Shown here piece after piece: positions 43,448 through 54,391 of a stretch of DNA of 64,000 nucleotides. The stretch is from the NCBI GenBank assembly GCA_013400115.1, contig VXBP01008650.1, positions 1-64,000 of the forward strand. Reading direction: 5' to 3'. Each line of letters starts with the position of its first letter. The first letter of the stretch is position 1. Both the position numbers and the translations under genes were made by a program. The stretch is from Rhinopomastus cyanomelas (taxonomy: Eukaryota > Chordata > Aves > Bucerotiformes > Rhinopomastidae). Under the pieces are notes generated by a model. The model worked only from the letters and a program-made list of their open reading frames with translations. It made no database searches and was not told the DNA's origin.

Positions 43448-45865
43448 TACAGTTTAAAAAAAGTAGATGAATGGTCAGAAACCAATTTAAATTACACCAA
43501 ACCTGTACATTTTTTCCTTCTTCTCTGTATTTGGGAAATAAAATGTGTAATTTATTGTGATAATCTAAATTAACTAAGTTTTAAAAGGGCTCTGTTTCTA
43601 TTGATATTCTGTTAGGTCATGCTACTCATAACGTGCTTATTTGTGTTGTAATGCTTAAATTATAGGAAGATTCAGCATCATTTTGACAAAAAGTCCTTTA
43701 AATGACCATAAAGCAACAGATTAATGAAAAATTCAGTGAGCCATGCTTCTTTAAGGGCCTTTCACTCATCGCCTATAAAATTTTGTGGCTTATTTGTCTG
43801 CCACAGATTTCTTTGTGCATCTCCACATTTTTTGTCTGTGCCTGACTGCAGCTTCTCTCAGCTGCAAAAGCAAGCGAGAATCTCCTGTGTAGGTCTGATC
43901 AGGTGGATCACAGGGTGGAGATGCAGGATCCTTGGAAGTATTTCTTTCTCTGGAACTGAGATCAGCCTTGCCTCCTGAGAAAGTTAAATTGTCACCAAGC
44001 TCTTCTGAAGCTCCCTTTGGCAAGGGCTTTGCTGTCAAACTCCTTAATGATTGTAGCCTTTGCTTTAAATGGCCATAAATTAGGGGTCACTCCCCCCCTC
44101 CCCATTATTTTTGGTCTTGGTTAAGTGGTTTGACAGAGTTGAGATTGGGAAGCCTGTTGTTACATTCTAATAATAGGAGGTTTTAATTATATTTAGGAAG
44201 GATCTTATGGACATCTTCATGAATAATTTCTTTAGAATGGTTCAGCGTGTGAGCTGAGATTATTTTAAATGTAATGTCTCACTGACCTGAAAAGTTATTA
44301 GCCAGTTATTAGTTCCTTTGCTAGGACTAATCATTCTCATTGGAGTTGATACCCAGCTGATGTGAACCTGACTGTAAGCAGTGATTATGTGCCACAAGAA
44401 TGACAAACAAGGAGCTTAAAGATACATGCTAGTGTTAAGCGGAATTGCAAACAGTGTAAAAGAGACTTACATTTTCCCTTTTTCTGTCAATAATTTGTAA
44501 AAACTTCCCTATATTACTTACTGTGTCACAGATGCAAAGTCCTCCTGTGGGAAATTATAGATTTTTTTTTTCAAAGTGAGTTATGGAGTATTAATTAAAA
44601 ATGGGTTGCAGGTGTTGCTTTAGATTGGGTTCAATAGCTATGCATTATTTGCTCCTGTAGTATAGACAGCTGGATTATAAGAAATACAGGCTGTAGAGAA
44701 CCATATAAGTCGGTTAAACAGTATGTAGCAAAGGCTGGTTTTCAGATTTTCAGCCGTGTATTGGATTTGCTGGGTGCTTTTAATTCGGAGGTAACTCTTC
44801 TGCTTCTGTCAGGAACATGCTGAGCCATCAAGGACAGACAAATTCTGTGGTGGTCACACAGACATGGGAGCCTGCAGAGAGCATAAATGTGAACTTGGAA
44901 ATATTAAGGAAATTATAAATAACGTCTTCAGCACTAAATAGAATTCAGAATTGGAATTCACTGAATAAAGCAGAAGGATGGAGCAATTCTGCTTTAGGAT
45001 ATTTTCACAGGTCAGATGTTGATCTGATAAATCTCTTCCTCTCTGTAGTCAGTGGAGAACACACTCTTGGAAGGCTTGCTCTTTAGGCTGACAATCATCT
45101 TGCCTGATTTCAGGCATCTATTTCAGGTAGGAATAGTTTACCCCTGAAAGTACTTAACTTCTGTTGCAGTTAACTTCTAGTTACTGCTACATTAAGTGTC
45201 CAAAGTTTGGGAGTAATTCTGTTCTCTCCTGCCCCACCTTCCACTCCAGAAGTTGTTACAAATGCCATTACTACTTACTGGTTCAACTTGTTATATTTTC
45301 TTACTGCAGACTTTCAGAAAAATAGTAAAAATAAAGTCTTTTCTATTAATATTTCATTATAATAACCTGATGTGCTTAAAATTATTATGAGTCTGAAACT
45401 GTTTGAGTCAGAAAATAAAATAGTAATGCTGTATTTTAAAGAGCATGGAGTCTTTGATTTTGCTATGTCTTTTAAATAAACTAGCAATACCCACAAAAAC
45501 ACAGCAAAGACATCTCACAGTCCAGACAACTTTTAAAGACAGCATTTTGCATAACTACTGAGTAGTAACTTGCACTATAAAATGTCCACATAATAAAAAT
45601 CCATTGTAAACAAAATCCTCAAATGAAACAGGTGCATTGTAATACATTTGGCTTTAAAATTCAATTGAGACTGGCTACGTAACTTCAGCTTTATAGCAAG
45701 TACTGAGCATAGGATGGCATTTCCTTCTGTTGTGAAGATCAATATTCATGGTATGAACATGGCATGTTGTTTCTTCTTGGAAATTTGAAAGATGTCCCTG
45801 TGCTGGAAGCAGCAGGCTGCGTGTGGCTACGTGCTCGCTGAGGTACGGGGGCTGATTTTTACTTA
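43448..45865. other. MAST4 intron, 2.4 kb
   Basis: AT-rich. 43780-44060 is richer in GC, with overlapping short frames on both strands and an AT-core motif CCATAAATTAGG near 44078; none of it has recognisable homology. No repeat was identified. Confidence 0.55.
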
Positions 45866-45893
45866 AAAAAACAAACAAACAAACAAAAAAAAC
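45866..45893 (+). repeat. Simple repeat (AAAC)n / A-rich
   Basis: AAAAAAACAAACAAACAAAC followed by an A run and ACCCC. Short microsatellite immediately left of the CR1 with the ORF1 remnant. Confidence 0.8.
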
Positions 45894-45894
45894 C

Positions 45895-46690
45895 CCACCA
45901 AAAAACACTACCCAAACCCTAACCTGCTAGCCACAGTAGGTGAGCATAATGGTCTCCACCCGGCAGAGGAAGGGAAGACTCCTGGTGCCAGCTAAGATCG
46001 AGATGGGAACGCAGACAGAGGGTGGAATGAAGCAGGCTAAGACGCAGACCACAGGCTGCAGTGAATGCCTCAGTCTATCCTCTGTACCAGGGAATTGTAT
46101 ACACTGTGAACAGGTAGATTTCCTACTGAGAAGAGCAGCACCGCTGGAGGATGAAGTTGAACAATTAAAGGAAGAAGTTCATGGGCTTAGAAATATCAGA
46201 GAATCAGAAGACGAGATAGACAGGNCTGGAGAGGGTCCAGCGGAGGGCTACGAGGATGATTAGGGGACAGGAGGGCATGGCTTAAGAGGAGAGGCTGAGG
46301 GACTTGGGGCTTTTTAGTCTGGAGAAGAGAAGACTTAGGGGAGATTTGATCAATGTTTATAAGTATCTGAAGGCTGGCCAGGAGCGGGGGGACAGGCTCT
46401 TTTCACTTACTCCCTGTGATAGGACAAGAAGCAATGGGTATAAGTTGCAGCAAAGGAGGTTCTGCCTGAACACAAGGGGGAACTTCTTTACTGTAAGGGT
46501 CACAGAGCACTGGAACAGACTCCCCAGGGAGGTCGTGGAGTCTCCTTCTCTGGGGACTTTCAAGGCCCGCCTGGATGCATTCCTCTGTGATCTGTGTTAG
46601 ATAGTTTTGTCCTGGGCAGGGGGGTTGGACTCAATGATCTCTTTGGGTCCCTTCCAACCCCTAACATCCTATGATCCTATGATCCTATGT
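45895..46690 (+). mobile_element. CR1 with ORF1 remnant joined to its 3' end at a single N
   Basis: The left part carries an ORF1-like frame (45949-46224). After the N at 46225 the sequence continues at CTGGAGAGGGTCCAGCG of the ORF2 C-terminal region and runs to GGTTGGACTCAATGATCTC and a tail of ATCCTATG repeats. Some 2.5 kb of ORF2 is missing at the N. The tail unit ATCCTATG differs from the usual ATTCTATG, so it is another subfamily. Confidence 0.85.
45949..46224 (+). pseudogene. CR1 ORF1 N-terminal part, 92 codons up to an N
   Basis: The frame starts MVSTRQRKGRLLVPAK and has IEMGTQTEGG, then a Cys-rich segment CSECLSLSSVPGNCIHCEQ (C-x2-C-x9-C-x2-C, zinc-binding-like), then LEDEVEQLKEEVHGL and RESEDEIDR with heptad-like spacing. 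From memory this resembles avian CR1 ORF1, an RNA-binding/chaperone-type protein that acts with ORF2. ATG at 45949 is the first in frame. It is open until the N at 46225, so completeness is unknown. It is the only ORF1 sequence seen in the window. Confidence 0.7.
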
Positions 46691-47578
46691 CAGTGAAATG
46701 ACTAAATCTTTACTGGCTTTAATAATGGAACATGTTTGATTACATCTAAATAGCACCTTGCAACTTTCCAGAACTAAAAAATGGATAAAAATGGCCTTTA
46801 TAAATAGCTTATGTGTGTTCCCAGTAAACAGTGAAGGAGTGTTTTGTCAGACTAGAAGCATTCACTATTTTTTAGCACACTGTTTACCTTTAGTTTTTTT
46901 TCAAGATTTCCCTCTTTCCCCTGCCTTCCCCTCCACAACTTTCTCCCACCAACTGCCAATATTGTTGCCTTCACTAAACAAACGGAAGACTGAATTTGCA
47001 AGCATCTGTACTTTGGTATATTTGCTTTTTATTGTCACTTTATCAGTGTTAATTTGTAAGAATGTAATTATGAAAGCTGGAGGGTGGTAATTATACACTG
47101 TGCTATTTTATAAGATGGATTGCTGAAAGGAAACAAAATAAAAAGTGTTCAGTGTCTATGAAAAGCAGTTTTACTTCTTGAGAAAAGGCTTTGCCTCCTC
47201 CCTTCTTTTAAATAGCACAATACTGAAAATTAATGCGTCTTTGTTAAATGTGTTAACTTCAGCTAAATTGACATAATGTTGACAGTTATTATAAAAACTG
47301 CTCTAAAACTAATTATGCTAATCAGAATGTAACTACCAATAATTGCATGTATTCAAACACCAGCACCCTTTTGTGTGTTTTATTCCCCAGATGCAACACA
47401 GCCATTTGTTGCATGAGAAGCTGTAAAATGATAGCCTAGATAATAAATTATTGCAAACAAATGAAATACCTTCTCTTAGAAACATTATTTGGTTAGATTA
47501 GTGAATGACAGTATCAGTTGTGCTTCAGCAAACCTCATAATTAAAAAAAAGGCCTTTAGTTAAATATTATTCAAGAGG

Positions 47579-47682
47579 GATGTGGAGCTGCTGGAGAGGG
47601 TCCAGCGAAGGGCAACGAAGATGATGAAGGAGGTGGAGCACCTCCCTTCTGAGGAGNGTCTGTAGTGATTCTATGGTTTTAT
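47579..47682 (+). mobile_element. CR1 fragment, plus strand, collapsed around a single N
   Basis: Begins GATGTGGAGCTGCTGGAGAG, the same point as the copy at 20486, runs to CTCCCTTCTGAGGAG, meets an N at 47657 and continues directly with AGTGATTCTATGG of the tail. The intervening 3' region is missing. Confidence 0.85.
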
Positions 47683-48078
47683 TTCAGAATTGTAGGGATT
47701 TAAAAATCATTCATTAAATGTATTAATCTTGAAATAATGGCTATCATGTCATTTAATGTTTTTGAATTTGACATTTAAAATAGATTTACTAGAGACCAAG
47801 AGGATCCTGTGTCTGAAATCTGGGTTGTTTAAAATACTAACTCCTTCTGTTCAGAAATTCAGGTCTTTAATGTCTAAAATTGTAGGCTGTGTCTGTGAAC
47901 AGCTATTTAATACTCTACAAATGAATAAGGATGTATAAGGATGGAATTTGTGAGAAACAAGAATAATATATAATAGAAATAGTCTAAGTAGTTAATTTTT
48001 GGCCTGTCTATATGATTCTTGCTTTGGGTGCCAGAGGTCCTAGGTTCAAATAATGGACGAGTCCAGTGCCTCCAGTTT

Positions 48079-48197
48079 CCCACCTGGGTATGTTCCTGTG
48101 TTACTTGGTCTAGGTGGTCCTTCTCTGGCAGGGGGATTGGACTAGATGATCTTCTGAGGTCCCTTCCTATCCCTAATCTTCTCTGATTCTGTGATAT
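48079..48197 (+). mobile_element. CR1 3'-end fragment, plus strand, about 120 bp
   Basis: CCACCTGGGTATGTTCCTGTG, then GGATTGGACTAGATGATC and a degraded tail CTCTGATTCTGTGA. Short 5'-truncated insertion with several substitutions. Confidence 0.9.
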
Positions 48198-49070
48198 CCT
48201 TGAAATAGCTATATTTTGCAAATACTGAGTCTGATGCTAAGCCATTGTATAAATTTGAATGCATTATTTGTGCTTGACTTAAAGCCAGCTCAAGACTACT
48301 AAGTGAGAGTCTTTTAATAATTGGAAGTACCTATTCCTATGAAATGTTAAAATTGACAAGTAATGCTGGCAGGTTTATGCGTCCAATGGCCTTCTTAGCT
48401 TTTGAGATAAGTGTTGTTTGCTCATGTGTATTTTATTTCTGTAACTTCTTAGCTGTGAATATGTACTTGTATTCAGATTTCTTTGCCTGTATTTGCTTTC
48501 TAAATTTTTTTTAATTGCAGTTCTAATTAGCAGTTCTAATTTAATAGTGGAGGGTGGGTAACGAGCATCCATATTCATAAACACTCCTTTATACTCAATA
48601 TTTGTACACAGGAAAAGGCTGGTGTGGACCTGTTCCACAACCATGAAACTGTAGTACTTTATGACAAACTGATGTGTGAAGTTTGTGACTGGATGCTGTG
48701 CTTCACAAATATAGTCATACCTCTATTTCTCTATATCATCATTGTTTTTAAAATAGCCACTGCACATTTGGGTTTAAAGCACATTTGTATAATTTACTGC
48801 TTGACCGATTTATAGATTTTTTTTCTAAATTGTCTTATTAAAATTAATGGGTCTATGAATTCTGATTATTTTCTTACTCATTCTTCATAGATGAAATACA
48901 GACCCGACAATGGCCAGGGTTAACTCAACTCCCACAGACATGTTTTGATTTTTAGGAATTAAGAACACATCTTTTGTTACAGAGTATCATTACTTAAAGA
49001 ATAATCTGAAAATTAGGTAAAAATAGAAATAATTCATATAAAACTGACTTAACTGATCCAAGTTAACAGA

Positions 49071-49985
49071 TCATAGAATCATAGAATCATTAGGGATTGG
49101 AAGGGACCTTGAAAGATCATCTAGTCCAATCTCCCTGACGCAGCAGGATCACCTAGATCAAGTCACACAGGAACACATTCAGGTGGGTCTTAAACGTCTC
49201 CAGTGAAGGAGACTCCACAACCCCCCTGGGCAGCCTGTTCCAGTGCCCTGTCACCCTCATAGTGAAGAAGTTCCATCTGATACTGTTGTGGAACCTGCTC
49301 TGTTCCAGCTTACAACCATTGCCCCTTGCCCTATCACTACATGACATTGGAAGAGCCTGGCTCCATCCTCCTGACATCCACCCTTCACATATTTATAGAC
49401 ATTAATGTGGTCAGCCCTCAGTCTCCTCCAAGCTAAAGAGACCCAGCTCCCTCAGCCTCTCCTCGTAAGGGAGGTGCTCCACCTCCTTTCTCATCTTCTT
49501 TGCCCTACGCTGAACTCTCTCCAGAAGCTCCACATCCCTCTTGAACTGAGGAGCCCAGAACTGGACACAATACTCCAGGTGTGGTCTGACCAGGGCAGAG
49601 TAGAGGGGGAGAAGAACCTCTCTCCGTCTGCTAATCAACCTCCTTCTGATCCACCCCAGGATGCTGTTGGCCCTCTTGGCCACAAGAGCGCATTGCTGCC
49701 TCATGGTCATCCTGCTGTCCACCAGGACCCCCAGGTCCCTTTCTCCTACATTGCTCTCCAACAGGTCCGTCCCCAGCGTACACTGGTACCTAGGGGTGTT
49801 CTTGCCCAGATGCAAGACTCTACACTTACCCTTGTTATACTTCATTACATTTCTCTCTGCCCAGCTCTCCAGCCTGTCCATGTCTGGCTGAATGGCAGCA
49901 CAGTCTGCAGGGGTGTCGGCGACACCACCCAGCTTTGTGTCATCAGCAAACTTGCTGACAGTGCATGCTCCTCCTTTCTGAAAGA
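49071..49985 (-). mobile_element. CR1 LINE 3' third, minus strand, about 915 bp
   Basis: Starts with two ATCATAGA units and GGGATTGGAAGGGACCTTG, and runs without internal breaks in homology to the RT catalytic box, where it is 5'-truncated at about 49985. Two frames cover it: 49153-49377 (C-terminus) and 49411-49995, separated by one frameshift near 49390-49430. Well preserved. Confidence 0.93.
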
Positions 49986-49995
49986 CATTCCCCAA
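49411..49995 (-). pseudogene. CR1 RT C-terminal part with intact FADD box, about 190 codons
   Basis: FADDTKLGG stands at residues 16-24 with both catalytic Asp present. QCALVAKRANSILGWIRRRL, ALVRPHLEYCVQFWAPQFKR and ELLERVQRRAKKMRKEVEHL follow. The first few residues come from flanking sequence. The upstream RT half is absent, so it is a 5'-truncated, inactive copy. Ends at a frameshift before the natural C-terminus. Confidence 0.85.
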
Positions 49996-52900
49996 ACAGT
50001 GGAAAAGCTGAGAAATATAACTACTTACAGATCATGAAGAAGCTAGGACTGTTAAAATTCCCTTTCCTAGCTTGTGTTTTTAGCCAATCATGCCTATTGT
50101 TTGAGATTTCTTTGGTCTGCATGACCTGCAGAGTCAAGATCACTAAGCTGTCTCGAATGTAATGTGCTTTGCCAACAAACTGAAGCTTCCAAGTGTATGT
50201 TAGTAGTGACTTTGAATAAGGGCTTGTTTGGCATGTCTGCTCTGATACTTTGAGATCTTTGTGTGTGGCATCAGTGATGATTATCTTAAAAATGTCATTT
50301 ATATCTTAAAATGCCAGTATCTCTTAAAAAAAAGTGGCCAAAAAATGGAAACTGTTACAAAAGTGAAGTCCCAAATTTTCATGCTCGTAACATTTGTTAC
50401 ATTAGAAACAAGTGCATGATGGTGGTTTGGCAGTGAGTTATACAACCAAAAGAAATTGATGTGTAATCACTTACAGTGTTTGAAGTTGAGATGACTTTCT
50501 GAGAATACAAGCTTTCTCAGCATGTTGTTGGACTTTCCTTAGAGGAAAACTGAATAAAATGTTATTTTCTGTGATTAACAAGGAGTAAGACTCAGGAATA
50601 TAGTGATGGACTTTTCTGGCTTTAAATCAAAAGCATCTGCAACCCTTTAAATGTTTTTGTAGAAGTGGAAATGGGAGTGGGATAAAAAGACCAAAAGAAC
50701 ACAAGAGTAGGAGGATAAGAGACTGGAAAAACAATTGGCACAGGGTTTGATTTAGAAACATTTAGCTATAATGCTGTCTCCTGGTCCCCATCACAAAAAT
50801 CAGAAGAAAACTGACTACTGTGATTTCACTGTCCAGTAAACATATTAATTCAAGCACTGCTTCATGTATAGTTTTGAACATTTAATGCTAAAATATTTAA
50901 TAACAAGTTTCAAGGAGGTTCTTCATTGCTTGAGGAGGAGTGTGCTGATGTACAAATCTGCTGTTGATGGTCTGATTTCCATTCTCAACATGAATATAGA
51001 AATAAATAAGATAAAGTGCACAAGGGGGAATACCACTCAAAATGCAGGAAAATAGTTGTCTGTACTTCTGTCTGTGTTCAATATCTGAAGGCATAGTAAA
51101 GAGGTGTTGGTAACTTCAAAGTGAGGGCTCCCTATACTGCCTTGGTGGGTAGCAGTGGGCATAGCATTATTTCAAGTCAGTGTGGACCAGTTACAAGCTT
51201 TCTTAGCAGTCTTAGGAATTTGGTAGCTATGCATAATTAGGATGATATTATTAATTTTAATAAATGCTGTCAGAGGATAACATACTGCTCCAGTGATCTG
51301 AATTAATATAGTTACACTATATTGTCAAGAAGCTCAGTCTTGAGAATTTTAGAAATTATTTCCCTGATGCTGCACCAGAGTCATAATCACTGTAGAAAGC
51401 TTGATCTCTGCTGTGGCAGTTTCAGCAAACAGAAATGCAAATACCAAAACTTTTCTAAATTCCTAGTGAAGTTTGGCATAAATTGGTGGACTTTGCTTGG
51501 AAGCTGGTGAGGTCTGCTCAGTTTTTTGCTGTGAGCAATATCCTTACACTGAGGGACAACTAGTTAGGGCATGAAAAATGTTTTTGTTTTTCGCTGTGTC
51601 AACTTGTTCTTATGCCTGTGATACTATGCAAAGTAATTGCAGTGTAGCATTGGATGGAAGCAGACAGCTGGGAACAATAATCTCTCAAGCTGAAGTGCTC
51701 CCATGGTTCTGATGATATCTATAAGTCTCAAAACAGACTCAAACTGAGCTGAATAACTGCTGACTTACAGGCACTAGCATGGGAAGGGAACATGTAGTTT
51801 ATCCATCTCTCTCTGATGGGAAAGGAAATGCCCCGTTTGCATTTTCTTGGTTTCAAACAAGCAAGGAACTAATTCCTACTATGCCTTCAGGTACTGCATG
51901 CAAACAGTACTAAAGGCAACTACTCTCTCATACTTACAATAGTATTCTCTCACATGGACTTTATCTCACTTATTTTGAAGTCCAAGCAGTGAGACATTAG
52001 TATAAAATTTCTGCTCCTGCTTCCAAGACTGAAAATCAGACTAGCAGGAGATTCGTGCATCAGCACACACTCCTCAAGCAAAGGAGGACCTTCTTGCAAC
52101 TTGTTATTAAGTGTTTAAAACTATGGAGGAAGCAGTGTGTAGCAAGAATTTTTCTGTGGGCATTTTTTGGTTTGAGAACATAACTGCAGAACCTACTTTT
52201 GTGTTGATACCTCTAATCTCATATTTCTAGATTTAAAATCAGATGTAGTTCGATTGACTTATGTTTTGAGTGGGTTGACTGTCACTGTTTAACCTGCTAC
52301 ATGTATTTGTTCATCTGGGTTTCAGTCTGATGTTTTTGCACATTTGTGTGAAAACAGGTGTCATACTGTAAATTAAGTAAATTATTCTGTTGAACAGAAG
52401 GAGGTGGGAATGTGGACTTTGATATTTTTTACCTTAATTTACTTGTTAATCCTGCAAGCCCTTCCTGGAGCTGATAATGTAGTGATTTAATTTGTTTCAA
52501 CTTCACTGGTGAGTGAGATGCAGCCATTGTTTTCATTGTACTCCTCTGTATGCTGTCACAGTGACCTGGTGAGTTTTAGCATCAACTCTGTTTTCATCTC
52601 ACTAAAGCTAAAAAAGGTTCTAATTGTTTATTCAATTGCAATATGATCTATTACGGTGAGTGCCATAGTATTTCTATCCAGTTGCATCATGTTTTTAGTA
52701 AAGCAATAGTACAGTAAGATCATTGCACCTATTACAACTTTTCTCTCATCATGTTCTGGAGATTAAGAATGCTAGCTAGGGCTCAAGTTGACCTAGTATC
52801 ACTTGAGAAGAAAAGGCAATAATCAGCAGGAAATTAGTTAACTACTACTCTCTCATGACTGCATTTAACCTCTTGATTACTTCTGAATATCTGCAATTAT

Positions 52901-53977
52901 GTGGTGCGGTAGAAGATGCACAGTATGTGGTCAGTTAAGTTCAGAAATGATGATTTGCTTTGTAATGCATGGAATAACTTAACATACGCTCGGCTGATCA
53001 TGGATTCTTAATTCTCTGTGTTAGGATGAAACAAAGGATGAAATTAAGAAACAAGATTGCATTATGAGGTTGCCTGTTGGTAAATATGGGAGAAGAAAGA
53101 GTGAACTTAGGTTAAGATAACTAATCAACAGCTGGAGTTGGATCTCAGCACATTTCACTAATTTTATGTCCCATAAAAGCACATCCTAAACAACCCCCTC
53201 AGCATGATTATGCTTTTCCAAAAATGTGACTGTGAATAACTGTTTCTTGGTATAGCTGTTACTTGTGCTCTTTGTATCTAATATAGAATGTATTAAAGCT
53301 GTGATCAATAGGAAAGCATTCGTTTTTTACTCCAAACTTCTGTAGTTTGTCTGCTTTTTAATAGATCTTGTCTATGGAGAGTCAAGACTTCATCAAAGTG
53401 AACTACCTTCTGAATTAATTTGAATGTTGAAATGCTTCATTGTTATTCGGTAATGAAGGAGAGTGCTCTTCTGAAGAAGAATGACCATGTAGTGGCAAGT
53501 ATTGAATCCTGTAGTGAAAGGAACGGTCAAAATACCTTAAGAAGAATTATACATAACATTAATATGTTATGCCTTTGAGAAAATACTGCACTATTGCAAA
53601 TGTCGAGATTAAACGTTTTTAGACAGGAAAATGGGGAATCAAAATAAAGGCTGCTGGATGCACTAGTATTCAGAGTGATTTAAAACTGAAACAAGAGCTT
53701 AAACCCTTCCAAAAATTCATAACTGTAGTTGGAACCCAGCTTGCTTATTACTCTTTTTGTGTAAGTACTAAACTTCTATTTATTTAGGAGGAGGGATTAT
53801 TCAAAATGTTGCTATTGTCAATGTTTTGTCATTGCTAAGAATTTGCTTCCTTTTCCATACTCAGAATCTAAAATATTCTATTTAGCTGATGTTTAGAAAA
53901 TGTCTTACCTCAGAGGGTTGTTTTTACTTGTTCTCTGAAAACATAGCTGGATATATAAAACTGAAAAGTTTCATATA
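49986..53977. other. MAST4 intron, 4 kb without recognisable repeat
   Basis: AT-rich, only short random-looking frames. No tail motif of CR1 and no LTR ends were seen. Confidence 0.6.
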
Positions 53978-54391
53978 GATGATGAAGAGAGTGGAGCCTC
54001 TCCCTGATGAGGAGAGGCTGAACGAGCTAGGTCCCTTCAGCTTAGAAAAAAGGAGACTGAGGGGTGACCTCATTAATGTTTATGGAAAGGGAGGGTGTCA
54101 GGGGGATGGAGCCAGACTGCTCAGTGTCATCCAATGATAAGACAAGGGGAAGTGGGTGTAAGCTGGAACAAAAGAGGTTCCACATCAATGTGAGAAGGAA
54201 CTTCTTCCCAGTGAGGGTGACAGAGCACTGGAAGGGACGGCCCAGGGGGTTGTGGAGTCTCCTTATCTGGAGATATTTAAAACTCACCTGGATGTGTTCC
54301 TATGTGACTTGGTCTAGGTGATCCTGCTGTTTCAGGGGGATTGGACTAGATGATCTTTCAGGGTCCCTTCTGATCCCTGACAGTCTGTGAT
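53978..54391 (+). mobile_element. CR1 3' fragment, plus strand, about 415 bp
   Basis: Runs from GATGATGAAGAGAGTGGAGC to GGATTGGACTAGATGATC and a tail reduced to GACAGTCTGTGAT. An 85-codon frame (54064-54321) retains CKLEQKRFHINVRRNFF and VRVTEHWKGRPR, then shifts frame. Same subfamily as the copies at 1 and 28698. Confidence 0.92.

Larger units (their letters stand above)
46691..49070. other. Intron with two short CR1 pieces
   Basis: AT-rich unique sequence apart from the CR1s at 47579 and 48079. No gene or RNA feature was found. Confidence 0.6.

Noticed and set aside
43724..44038. Overlapping 80-odd-codon frames on both strands as an exon
   Set aside because: No splice sites in the right phase and no similarity to MAST4 or another protein I know.
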